Below are positions 45,082 to 55,895 of a stretch of 64,000 bases of DNA, piece after piece (the first letter of the stretch is position 1; each line of letters opens with the position of its first letter). The stretch lies in the NCBI GenBank assembly GCA_028274465.1, contig CM051458.1:16755566-16819565 (forward strand), written 5' to 3'. Under the pieces are notes generated by a model. That model had not been told where the DNA came from, made no database searches, and worked only from the letters and a program-made list of their open reading frames with translations. Position numbers and translations under genes: made by a program. The stretch is from Plantago ovata (lineage: Eukaryota > Streptophyta > Magnoliopsida > Lamiales > Plantaginaceae).

Positions 45082-46359
45082 TGATGAATGTGTATTTTAC
45101 ACTTTCATTCGAGTCTTTTTCACCTATTTTAGCTATCCTCTATGTTAATTTAGCTATATTTTAATACATTTTATTAAAATAGTGTCACGTTTCCCTTTAG
45201 ATTTTATTTTACAGGTTTTGGTTGAAATTCGGGGATTTCTGGGCAATTATATTGAAGTTGACAAGGAATTGGTGTTCCAGAAGCCTATTTGGAGTATCTG
45301 AAGGTTTCCGGATAGGATTTGGAGTCTAGGGGTCGAATCTGGAGGTTAGAAGGTCACTAGAAGTCAGAAACCGAGTCCGAAAAGGTGAAGAAATCCAAAT
45401 CCGCATCGAAAAACACAGAATTCCGCGAAAAAGACGGGGGGCGAACCGCCCCATCCTGCGGCGAACCGCCCCAGAGTTTATTCGGGGCCTATATATAGTG
45501 CTCAGTTTTCTCTCCGAAAATCATATCTTTCTAGACCTTCTCTCTCACCTCTCTCTATAGTTTTAGGTAAGAACTTCCCGGGGCCTGTCCTGGGAGTTCC
45601 GTAGCTTAGGGGATACTTTTTCATAGCAGTTTGGAGCTCGTAGGACCGCAATCATCCGGAGATTGACAACCTTCGGTAACTTTGTATCTTACAAGTTTTA
45701 TTCTACTTATTTTATTTATCATTCAATATGTTTTCTTCTATGATTTCTGTTGATTGCATGCCTATTATGAGTAGCTAAACTTATCATTGGTGGTAGTATG
45801 TGAATTCTTAGCGAAGGGAAGATAATCATGCTAATGGCTATATCGCGCATTATACTCCGTGTCATTGCTTTATTTCGTTGATCAGTTGTAACAAAAATTC
45901 TCGTATGTTGTATTGATTATTATGCACAATCGGACACTAGTCGACCATCAGACCAATTATCTTCGTAGTGTTGAATAATTACGGAATACATTAGGACAAT
46001 CGTGATTGACTAGTCAGACCAAATTATCTTCGTAGTGCTTAATACTTGCAACAGGACACTAGATTGATTCAAAGATCTCTATGCAAGACCGAGGAATTTA
46101 TGCATGATTATCGACCCGTTATGTTAAGAAGGACCATACTATCACCAATCTCCATTATCTGCTAGAAACCCCCTATTACTATCTGTCTGCTGTTTTATAT
46201 TCTATTGTTAAATAGATAAAGCTAGTTATAGTCCTGAAAGAACGACACTCGAGTCATTCTACTGCTACACTACGGTTTTCGTTGTAGTTGTGGATTGCCT
46301 TTGGCTAATTAACAAATATTATTTGAATGAACCGGAACCCAACAAATTCCCGTCCATCA
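45082..46359 (+). mobile_element. Solo LTR, family B (copy 3), inside element C
   Basis: 1278 bp, TGATGAATG...GTCCATCA, with TSD GTAGG (45077-45081, 46360-46364). Two palindrome units lie at about 45437-45472, followed by TATATATA near 45490. Removing it restores TACGTAGGCAGC, a phrase I associate with the 3' regions of Tat-like elements. Confidence 0.95.
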
Positions 46360-49084
46360 GTAGGCAGCTTAGAAATTCTAAGTTCAGTCGCAATATTTAA
46401 AAAGAGGTTTGGTGGTGTAAATTGCAAGCGAATGTATAAAGTATTGCTACGAAGTTGCATGGAAAATCAAGACGAATACACATATGATGCAAACGAGAAA
46501 CATAAAGCAATATTTTTATTTGTGAAAAGAAAAACAATCTTTGCATGAGTAATAAAAGATGACAAAATAACAGAAACAAAAGAGAAATTGTCAAGCAAAA
46601 GTCTTCGCAATCTTCAAGTCTTCAAGTGCATTGGTCAACTGAGCCTTGAGTGATTCCAGATTTGCTATGTCTTCCTTAGTCGATACTGGGACATCCTTAA
46701 TTATGGTCACCTTTTGCTCAAGTTCGGACACTTCATTCTGCAGCGAAACCACGACATCAGTTTGAGCCTTTGCCGAAGAAGTCAAGTCTTTAATCTTCTG
46801 CTTAAGCGCCTTGAGCTCTGCATGCATAGATTTAAGGCGATCGGCTTCAAGTTTCTCCTTAGCCTGCGTATTTTGTAAAAGATCCATGGCTTCGTTAAGT
46901 TGTTGAGTGTGAGACTCATCAGGTTGCTTGTCCGCTAACTGAGATCTAGCCGCATCATACAAAGCAACTTGATCAAAGAATGACGTCAACAAGTTCTTCA
47001 TTGGAGATAGCTCAACTTCGAAAGCTTTAAGTGAGCCCACAATCTTCCAAATCTCATCTTGAATGGAAGACATGTCATCCAGTTTAGTACTTGCAAGTTT
47101 ATCCTGAAGACGTTGCCAGGTAAAATCCACAATGTCTTTGTATGTGGTAGAAATAAAATGGCCCGCATGGAAAACTGAGGCACAAGGAGATGCAGCTTTG
47201 ACAACAGGCAGACAAGTCGCATTCTTTGGTAGATCAGCAATATTACTTATTTCTTCCGTATCCCCAGAGCAGTCGTCACCGGAATCAACCTCAACAATCT
47301 GCTTCCCTTGATCGTTGCCTTTATCGCTAGCGACTGGGGTCTTACGGGAATAGAAACCTTTGCATCTTGCATGTTGAGACCTTTCTTCGCCCTTTTCCAG
47401 TGACGGTCTCCAGCATTGTTACTGCTCTCACTGCCACTAGAGGCTTGTCTTTTACCGTTCCCTGCAACGAAACAAGTTTTCGACATTAAAAAAAAAAAAA
47501 AAAAGGTCAATGGGGTACCTCTGTGAGTGGTTATCTCATCCACTTCTAACGAAACGTCGTCCTCATCATGTTCGTCCACACGATCTTTACTAGGAGACCG
47601 GTTATTTCGCTCCCTAGAAGGATGTCTAGGTCTCGAAGAAGCCAAAGCATCGACTCTACCATCAACACTTCGACAGAACACTTCTCCCCACCAAGTAGAG
47701 AATTGTCTTGAACAAAATGTTCTAGGGCGCTCGATCTTGTTTGGGAACCACGCCCTCTCCTTGGAGTTACGCAAGGCGGTCGTCCTCCAATAGCGCAAAC
47801 CCTCAGCAAGATTGGCATAACGGACATCTCTAGCAATAGATCCTGGGTATTGTTGATAAAAGCCAAATTGTCTGCTAAATCGATGAGGATTATACGGCTC
47901 AATAACAAAACCCTCGCCATCACGCAAAGCCAAGTGGCCAGAGCGAATGCTGGAAAAATAACTTCGTTCCTCAGACGACGTTGTGTTACTATCCACATAT
48001 AGGAAATCGAAACGGCGAGGACCACTAGTAATATTCCAACGAACGGTGTCTCCTTTAAAGATTCGTGTACGGGCTGCTAGTGGTGAGAAACGCCGAGCTC
48101 AATTTTCACCAGAAAAGTTCGCCATATTAGCATTGTCTAAAACTTTGGCCAAATTAAAATGAGTCCAGAAGCGCGTAGCAAGCCAACTATAGACAAAATG
48201 CATGGGGGCATGGAAATTTGCACGAGGAGGTCGTTGGGACGCCGAAATCGAATTAAGCCCACGATAAATTGAGGCCAGCACAGGAGTGGCAAGACTTACT
48301 TTTCTGCCCGAAGCCAAATAGCTAGCCATTTTGAAAACACCAGGACGAATATATCCAATATCTTTAATGGGCAAAACAAAGACACAAAGCCAGCAAGCAA
48401 GATGGGCCGCTAAGAATACTTCATCTCGCGAGGACGCCGCGACGTCAAGCGTCCCAAACATGCTTAAATCCTCCTGTGACCAAGCCTTGGGTCTTTCGAG
48501 ATCACCAGTCGGGTTATGAGTCCGCTTCGAACGCGTTTGGTTAGTGACAGGAGTATCACATGGGGCATCCGGACGTATGGGAGGCCTAGAGTAAACTGTT
48601 TTTCCTTTCCACCAAAACGCAATCCAAGTATTGATAGAAACTGACGGTTCTTTAGAGTCGTCTCCATTATTGTTATTCTCACGAGAATTAAGCAAGTGGA
48701 AAGCATGGAAAAGACGCATGCATGATGATTGCGTAACAGCGGTGTTTGCAAGCTCATCTGCGGCAGGAACAACTTCATCGTAATTTACTCCTCTAATAGG
48801 AAGCCCGCAATTCTGTCGCAAGTCCCACAGGCTGATCGATAACTCCCCAGGAGATGTGAGGAGAGTATTAGTTCGGGAACACCAAGCTTCGCAAAAGGCC
48901 TTCATGATCTCCACATCTCGGTCATATGTAAACAATGACGCATAAACAGAGCCATAAACCTCTGCGCCCTCAAGAGTAAATTTACAACGAGAGAGTACAT
49001 CCTCTGTCCACTCCCAATAACCCTTGTAGAATCGAAATTCCCCGGGAAAGTCAAGCTTCGTGTCTTCCCATGCTACTTCACCGT

Positions 49085-50488
49085 TGATGATGTCGTTTTT
49101 CACCAATTAAATTTATTTTAAAAGCCTAAGAACACTTATCACTACACAAACTAGAGTGCAATGGCAAGTTGTCCCCGAGTGTCGTTCTCTCGGGACCTAA
49201 CGTGGCTTTGCTTGAGGTTTTTGCAAGTAATTTCAGTCAACGAGTTCAAATGTTGATAGAATCGTTTCCTTTGAACAATAGCAACGAGAAATCAGATTGT
49301 TGTAAACAAGTTTGGGAAACGGTTGGTGGTAGAAATCAAATACACATGCATCGGTTACGTAAATGCTCACAAGTTCAGTGCGTAGAACCTTCGATCAAGT
49401 CTGCTAAGCAACTCGTCTAGGCAAATTTAAGACACACATCATGAAAGATCACTATCAATACTTTAGAGGTGCTTGTCACCAACACCATTTATCTAGCATG
49501 CTGCAAATCTCTAACATACAATCCTATAGCTTTCATTGACCAAGAGTTTGTCACTATACTCAATTCGAATATATTTTATAGGCAACTAAGAATCATATGA
49601 AGGGATTTGCAGCAAGATTGAATCACAATCTCATGTAAGCATAAACATAACCCATAACATGCATATTCTACATTCTACCACCAACACAAAAGATTTAGCT
49701 ACTCATATTCATCAACATAGACATCAATTCATATGAATAATAATCAGAATACATCATATCAAACTACAAGACAAGAGAGTGATACAAGTTACCACCAAAG
49801 CTGTCACTAATCGGTGGAAATCAAAGAAAACCTCTCCGTAGATGATTACAAAGGATGAATCCCAATCGAAACCTTGAATCCCAAGCTAAAATACAAAGTA
49901 ATCTGAATATTCTCTGAGTTTTGAGGCTTAGGAGCTCTCCAAAACCAAGTTACAGTTCAAAAGATATTCAAAAAATGATCAAAGATCAAATCTAAGAAGG
50001 AAAATCCGAAAACGTAACCGCTGCCAAGCGGACCGCTTGGAGAAACCAAGCGGAGCGCTTGGCAAGCGAAGCGCTTCGGGCACTCCAAGCGCTTCGCTTG
50101 GCTTCTGTGCCAAAGCTCCTGGAATTTGAAGCGGAGCGCTTCACTATTCCAGGCGCTTAGCTTGGCTCCTGGGCAGATTTTTGTCTTCAAACTCAATCTT
50201 TTTGCCCTCGCATGGCCCTCGGGTGCCTTGGACTCATCCTTCTCGATGCTTATTGATACTCAAACACTTACGAACAAGCCACGGAGATTGGGGAACTTCA
50301 ACGGGGCCATCTTTTCCATCAAAAAGGCTTGTTTTTAGCTCCAAAACGCCGTTTCGTACCTAAGTGCCTGAAAATGCAGAAAACACAAAACGTGACACTA
50401 TTCTACAAAACTAACCAAAAAACAAGGCTAGAAGATAGCAAAAGAAGGTAAAAAAGACAAGATGAACGCGTCAAAAATACGTTCATCA
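49085..50488 (-). mobile_element. Solo LTR, family A, inside the PMD gene
   Basis: 1404 bp, TGATGATGTCG...TTCATCA, with TSD ACCGT (49080-49084, 50489-50493). It is closely similar to the LTRs of element A and carries the same palindrome cluster (50022-50168). Excision in silico keeps the PMD reading frame. Confidence 0.96.
50022..50168. repeat. GC-rich palindrome cluster in the solo A LTR
   Basis: CCAAGCGGACCGCTTGG, CCAAGCGGAGCGCTTGG and related units. Here the first palindrome is perfect, unlike in element A's own LTRs. Confidence 0.87.
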
Positions 50489-50840
50489 ACCGTCAATGAT
50501 TTTTGAACCTAAGGTTGAGAAGTAATCAACACCCACCAGCGGTACAGGGTTACTAGTCGTTCGAACGTCATGATGTGCACCTTTCAAAACCCACTTTGCC
50601 GTCTTCTCATTTTTGGACGTACCCGCTCTCGTGGTCCATTCTTCTACATGGAGCTTGTGAATAAATTTCGGAAATTCCACATAAGGTTCAAATTGCGGGG
50701 TCCCGACAGGTAAAATAGTGTCTTTGATATGTTTCTTGCAATCGGTGATGCGCAAGTATTTCCCGCGGGATGATGAGGAGTGTTCAAAAAACACCATTGC
50801 GCAAGAGCAAAGTCTTCAATAAGGGGCAAAACTTAGGTAG

Positions 50841-51008
50841 CGAGTCTTCAAGGTTGATGGACAACGTGGAAGTTGCCCGAGTCTTCAAGGTTGATGGACA
50901 ACGTGGAAGTTGCCCGAGTCTTCAAATTTGGTGGATAACGTGGAAGTTACCCGAGTCGTCAAAGTTGATGGACAACGTGGAAGTTGCCCGAGTCTTCAAA
51001 ATTGATGC
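50841..51008 (-). repeat. 37-bp tandem repeat in the PMD 5' leader
   Basis: About 4.5 units starting at 50841, 50878, 50915, 50952 and 50989 (+ strand core CGAGTCTTCAA and ACGTGGAAGTTGCC). It lies between the PMD start codon and its 5'-UTR intron. Confidence 0.92.
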
Positions 51009-51060
51009 ACGGATCGGCTTAAACCTTCAAAATAATGCGCAATTCCTTACGACCCAAATT

Positions 51061-51152
51061 CTGCAAAAGAAAGAAAATAAACAAGAGAGAAGTACATAAA
51101 GAAAAGGGGTTACACAAATAAATAAAAAGAAGGGGAAAGAACGAGAAATTAC
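51061..51152 (-). other. Predicted intron in the PMD 5' leader
   Basis: On the minus strand a donor CTGAG/GTAATTTC, a T-rich body and an acceptor TTTTGCAG give a 92-bp intron of normal plant form upstream of the PMD start codon. Confidence 0.55.
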
Positions 51153-51219
51153 CTCAGTCGCCTACTACGTACAATCGTTAGCAACTTCTTGGTGGTACTT
51201 GCAACGAACAAAGTGTTAT

Positions 51220-52492
51220 TGATGAACGGGAATTTGTCAGATTCTAATTCAGCAAATAAATTTGTAATTAGCCAAAGGCAATCCACAACTACAACGAAAA
51301 CCGTAGTGTAGCAGTAGAATGACTCGAGTGTCGTTCTCTCAGGACTATAACTAGCTTTATCTATTTAACAAGAGAATATAAAACAGCAGACAGATAGCAA
51401 TAGGGGGTTTCTAGCAGATAATGGAGATTGGTGATAGTATGGTCCTTCTTAACATAACGGGTCGATAATCATGCATAAATTCCTCGGTCTTGCATAGAGA
51501 TCTTTGAATCAATCTAGTGTCCTGTTGCAAGTATTAAGCACTACGAATATAATTTGGTCTGACTAGTCAATCACGATTGTCCTAATGTGTTCCGTAATTA
51601 TTCAACACTACGAAGATAATTGGTCAGATGCTCGACTAGTGTCCAATTGTGCATAATAATCAATACAACATACGAGAATTTTGGTTACAACTGATCAACG
51701 AAATAAAGCAATGACACGGAGTATAATGCGCGATATAGCCATTAGCATGATTATCTTCCCTTCGCTAAGAATTCACATACTACCACCAATGATAAGTTTA
51801 GCTACTCATAATAAGCATGCAATCAACAGAAATCATAGAAGAAAACATGTTGAAGGAATATAAAATAAGTAGAATAAAACTGTAAGATACAAAGTTACCG
51901 AAGGTTGTCAATCTCTGGATGATTGCGGTCCTACGAGCTCCAAACTGCTATGAAAAAGTATCCCCTAAGCTACAGAACTCCCAGGACAGGCCCCGGGAAG
52001 TTCCTACCTAAAACTATAGAGAGAGGTGAGAGAGAAGGTCTGGAAAGATATGATTTTCGGAGAGAAAACTGAGCACTATATATAGGCCCCGAATAAACTC
52101 TGGGGCGGTTCGCCGCAGGATGGGGCGGTTCGCCCCCCATCTTTTTCGCGGAATTCCGCGTTTTTCGACGCGGATTTGGATTTCTTCACCTTTTCGGACT
52201 CGGTTTCTGACGTCTAGTGGCCTTCTGACCTCCAGATTCGACCCCTAGACTCCAAATCCTATTCGGAAACTTTCAGATACTCCAAATAGGCTTATGGAAC
52301 ACCAATTCCTTGTCAACTTCAATATAATTGCCCAGAAATTCCCAAATTTCAACCAAAACCTGTAAAATAAAATCTAAAGGGAAACGTGACACTATTCTAA
52401 TAAAATGTATTAAAATATAGCTAAATTAACATAGATGATAGCTAAAATAGGTGAAAAAGACTCGAATGAAAGTGTAAAATACACATTCATCA
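51220..52492 (-). repeat. Element B 3' LTR
   Basis: 1273 bp. On the sense strand two GGGGCGGTTCGCC-type palindromes (about 52101-52137) precede a TATATATAG box (near 52080), and the GAGAGAACGACACTCG block is near 51330. Confidence 0.94.
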
Positions 52493-52529
52493 AACTCCCC
52501 AAACCGAACCTTTGCTTGTCCTCAAGCAA
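52493..52529 (-). other. Element B polypurine tract with adjoining stem-loop
   Basis: GGTTTGGGGAGTT abuts the 3' LTR on the sense strand, with stem TTGCTTG/CAAGCAA (52512-52529) just upstream. It is the same arrangement as in element A. Confidence 0.8.
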
Positions 52530-53272
52530 CTAAGCTAGACTCTAATACAAAAAACATGCAAGACACAAAATGGAGTTTCGTGCCAAATAAAATGAACTAA
52601 TCTACTGAATCTATCAAATAACATATGAACAAAAACCATATAAATCAAAGCATGAATATAGGTTGAAGAATACCTCGATTGACTTATACACATCCACATA
52701 AGCACTTATGTCAAGACAAGATAGTCTCTCGTAACATTCTCTACATGGACCTAGTCAGTGACGACGTAATGATGCATGCTAAGATACGAATGGTTGCCCC
52801 GTGCCTATGAAACTGAGGACTTACTGCTGTTCCACCATGTTAAGACTTTCCCTCAAAAGAGGTCGACGTACTGGCTCTCATCAAACGAAGGAGGGTTCCC
52901 TATAAAAGATAACTCTCCCCTATTCTACCATCTCTCAAGTAAAGTCTTAAGCTATTCACCACTTCCTGAATGGCAGGACGAGGGTGGTCTAGAAAAGATG
53001 ACACTCAAGACAAAAAAAATAAAAGATAAAAACACGATTACGAACATTACAAAAAATGAAAAAGACTCAACACTTTGCTAATCTGCTATTTGGCTTTCCT
53101 TTATTGGACCCTTCTTTGCTTTTTTGGGGTCTTTTCTTTTTTCTTTTTTTCTTTCCAGATTCTTTTCTCTTTTTTTTTCTTTTTCTTTTTTCCTGGAAAT
53201 TTTCTTTCTTTTTTTCCGATTTTTCTAGCCAGCAGTAGCATAACAAAAGAGAAACAAAATGACTCACATGAC

Positions 53273-53301
53273 TTCCCCAAACCTATTTGAAAGAATAGGT
53301 T
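53273..53301 (-). repeat. Polypurine-tract-like motif with stem-loop, copy 1 (B)
   Basis: Stem AACCTATTT/GAATAGGTT (one G-T wobble) with loop GAAA, running into GGTTTGGGGAAG on the sense strand. Confidence 0.78.
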
Positions 53302-53386
53302 GGAGTACAAAATTTACGGAAAAAGGAAAAATAAACTCACGATACGAAAATTAAAAACAGAAACAAGTCTAATGATGGTGTAACCC

Positions 53387-53416
53387 CCTCCCCAAACCTA
53401 TTCGGAAGAATAGGTT
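53387..53416 (-). repeat. Polypurine-tract-like motif with stem-loop, copy 2 (B)
   Basis: Perfect stem AACCTATTC/GAATAGGTT with loop GGAA (53395-53416), running into GGTTTGGGGAGGGGG on the sense strand. Confidence 0.8.
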
Positions 53417-53989
53417 ATAAACAAAGGACCTCACACTACCTCCTTCCTAGGCATTTAGCAATCTCAAAGCATGGTGAAGACTTGTTGCCTCTTAGGTACA
53501 TAATTACTCGGGAAAACAACCATAAGACCCTAACATGCATCATCCTATTATAAAGGCCTTCGTGAACCGCAGTAGAGAAAACACCACTAAGTGATGTCGA
53601 GACTACCTAGTTCAACTAAGTGCAATACATAAATGTGACAAGCCAAGCGAGAAAAACCTCAAACAAATTCATAGAGATGAAGCATACGATTAAGGCATAG
53701 TTGGTTGATCTACCCAATAAAAAAGTTCAAAAAATTCGACAATAAACTTCATATAAAACATGCAAGACTATCCTAGGATGAATATAGTGAATGCAACCTA
53801 AAAAAAAAATCTAAGAAAGCAGTAAACGTGCAAATGCAAATGCAGACGGATAAAACATGCGAGGTACTATACTCATCCTACCAATACCAAGCTCCAAACT
53901 AACAACATCAGAACACTTAAATCCTATCCCCCCTCATGAAATTAACGCTAGTCCCTAGCAGTAAGAAAATGAGGAATTAAGATGTGATA

Positions 53990-54841
53990 CTAGATGTTAC
54001 CCCATGGTTTGGCCTCGGTCGGCTGAATATGCTGCTCTTGAGTTATTGGGCCTCTTCTGGGAGCTTCATATATGATCATCGGGACTTGTGGTAGTGGCGG
54101 TAGTTTCATCAGTAGATCGGATAGGACCAATTCAACCATTTGTATCATCATTGTCCCTATTGTCTTCATTGTCACTACTGTCACGCACTTCATCACTGGT
54201 AGAGTTGCGGTGTCGAAGGGAATTTTCAAGATTGGCCGCCTCTGTTATGTAATCTTCTACCCGGTATCTCTCCAATAGCTTGTGAATTGTTGAAGGGGAA
54301 AGGCAAGTGGTATCAGGTCCTCCCCCTCCAATGTTCTACACCCCAAGGAGGTTACAGAAAGCTGCTCGGGTATTCAGAGGTTGTCTTCCAGGTTTTCCAA
54401 TGTCGACCACATTCTCTACAGTTGATGCTCCCAATATCAATGTTATGCTCCTTTTAAAGGCAGGCAAGGGGCGCCCCAACGAGGGACTGTGTACCCATGT
54501 CATTACGTTTTGGAACCAAGCTAGCGCTTCGGAACCTTCTAGCAACTGCGAACTCAAGATTGAATCCATCGCGGCGAGAATTTCCCGGTGCCTTCCAGTT
54601 CACACGAACTCTGCAGTCCTTGTGATGGAGTGCTGACGTAATAGTGGTTTTTGTCCCTTCGGTGGTGCATGAATAGGCATAGGAGTCCTTACTCCGGGTG
54701 CACTCTAGCTCCTCCTCTTGGATAATCCACGACGTTGTTACAAAACCCCTTAGCTCGAACGCACATCTAGCAAGGTCACCTTCCTTGACATAGTTCTTCA
54801 CAGCAATCATACGGGAATGCTCCTTCCCCTTGGTACGGTAC
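53990..54841 (-). pseudogene. Element B accessory frame, decayed
   Basis: Several overlapping minus-strand frames (for example 54841-54454, 54569-54336, 54229-53990) read as one broken protein: YRTKGKEHSRMIAVKNY, then ALAWFQNVMTWVHSPSLGRPLP, then VVDIGKPGRQPLN and a Thr/Asp-rich tail. The middle weakly resembles the transposon-protein domain in element A's accessory gene, and it occupies the same position after a similar predicted intron. Frameshifts and stops are frequent. Confidence 0.4.
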
Positions 54842-55381
54842 CTACAAACAACGGTTAGCATCTCGTATGACACAAAACTGACTCAAATACATACTAGTGT
54901 TAAAGTGAAACACACAAGTGATAAAATCGACAATCGAACTCCCCAAACCGCAATGTCTAGCCTAGCTTCTTCATCATGCAACATACCAACGAAACTACTT
55001 CATGCAATACATCACATCATGCTCTTACTAGACAACCAATATCCTTGATAACAAGGCTCAATTCATACCATAGCAGCGAAAAATCCAATCATCATAAATC
55101 TTCATACTTAACAATTAAGCATTCTATCGTCAAATCTACCAACATTACATCAATAAACACATCCGTATGCTAGAAATCAAGATAAAGACATAATGCATAA
55201 CAAGATATATCATCTAATAGCAAAATACCCAAATCAACAATTCAAGCAAAATTGAGCATGCAATTGATAGTAAATAACATGTCTAATCACACAAACAACA
55301 TACCCATGCATCAAACAAGCATAATTGAAGCTCAAATTAGAAAACCCTTAAATTCGAAAATTAGGGTTCTAAGGATGATAC
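54842..55381 (-). promoter_or_regulatory. Predicted 5'-UTR intron of the element B accessory frame
   Basis: Donor CTGAG/GTATCATCC (55381) and acceptor TTTGTAG (54842) on the minus strand bound 540 bp of AT-rich sequence, parallel to the 563-bp intron in element A. Confidence 0.45.
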
Positions 55382-55611
55382 CTCAGATCTGTAAATATAA
55401 CGTATAAGGATGAAATCTGATCGGATAGGATGATAGATCATGTAATAGGCTTCGAATTAAGCTAAAGAACACTCAATTTGGTCAAGAGATGAAGAAGTTA
55501 TGAAGGTTTAAAGATGAAATCGCGTTTTTCGGGTTTTTTGGGAGGATGAATGAAGAAGAGTGAAGAAAATAAGATTTTGGGAAAGAAATCCGCGTTTTTG
55601 AAGTTCTGGGA

Positions 55612-55665
55612 CCGTGGGGCGGTTCGCCCCGTGCTCCCCAATGCGGGGAGACGGTTCCCGACGTC
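55612..55665. repeat. GGGGCGGTTCGCCCC palindrome in the B interior
   Basis: One perfect unit and one degraded unit (GCGGGGAGACGGTTCCCG), the same motif as in B LTRs. They lie upstream of the accessory leader as in element A's 12185-12432 cluster. Confidence 0.85.
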
Positions 55666-55895
55666 AGAAAATGCGGTTTTAATCCCTGAAACCAATTTTT
55701 TTCAAAAAACCACTCGAAAAATCTCACTCAAACAAAAGCACATACGACACACAAATGAACAAATTCGCATACGAGAAGCAAATAGTTCAAGAATGAAATG
55801 CATGCAGAAAAGCAGTAAAGAAAGCGATAAAGATTCCGGGTTGCCTCCCGGATAGCGTCATTGTTTAAAGTCTTTGACTCGACTCCTGTCTGCGC

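Larger units (their letters stand above)
46591..50797 (-). pseudogene. Antisense plant mobile domain (PMD) gene carried by element C
   Basis: The gene starts at Met 50797 (MVFFEHSSSSRGKYLRITD). It is interrupted by the A solo LTR (49085-50488) and resumes in the same frame (KIIDG then EVAWEDTKLD). PMD hallmarks follow: LWDLRQNCGLPIRG, SINTWIAFWWKG, AAHLACWLCVFVLPIKD, IRPGVFKMASYLASGRKVSLATPVLASIYRGL, then RFSRQFGFYQQYPG and WWGEVF. A TGA at 48099-48101 (Trp in context) and a one-base shift near 47340 are the lesions. A 57-bp T-rich segment (47462-47518) has splice signals but is also in frame. The C-terminal 180 residues are coiled-coil (46591-47130). PMD proteins include nuclear MAIN/MAIL-type factors and many transposon-borne copies. 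Confidence 0.82.
52530..53989 (-). other. Element B 3' noncoding region
   Basis: No gene. It has a pyrimidine tract on the + strand (53100-53225) and two polypurine-tract-like motifs with stem-loops (53273-53301, 53387-53416), in the same order as in element A. Parts align with A by eye (GAAGGAGGGTTCCCT, TCACACTACCTCCTTCCTAG). Confidence 0.7.

Noticed and set aside
47462-47518. Definite intron in the PMD coding region
   Set aside because: Splice signals are present, but 57 bp is short and the segment is a multiple of three without stops, so it could be read through. Kept only as a possibility.
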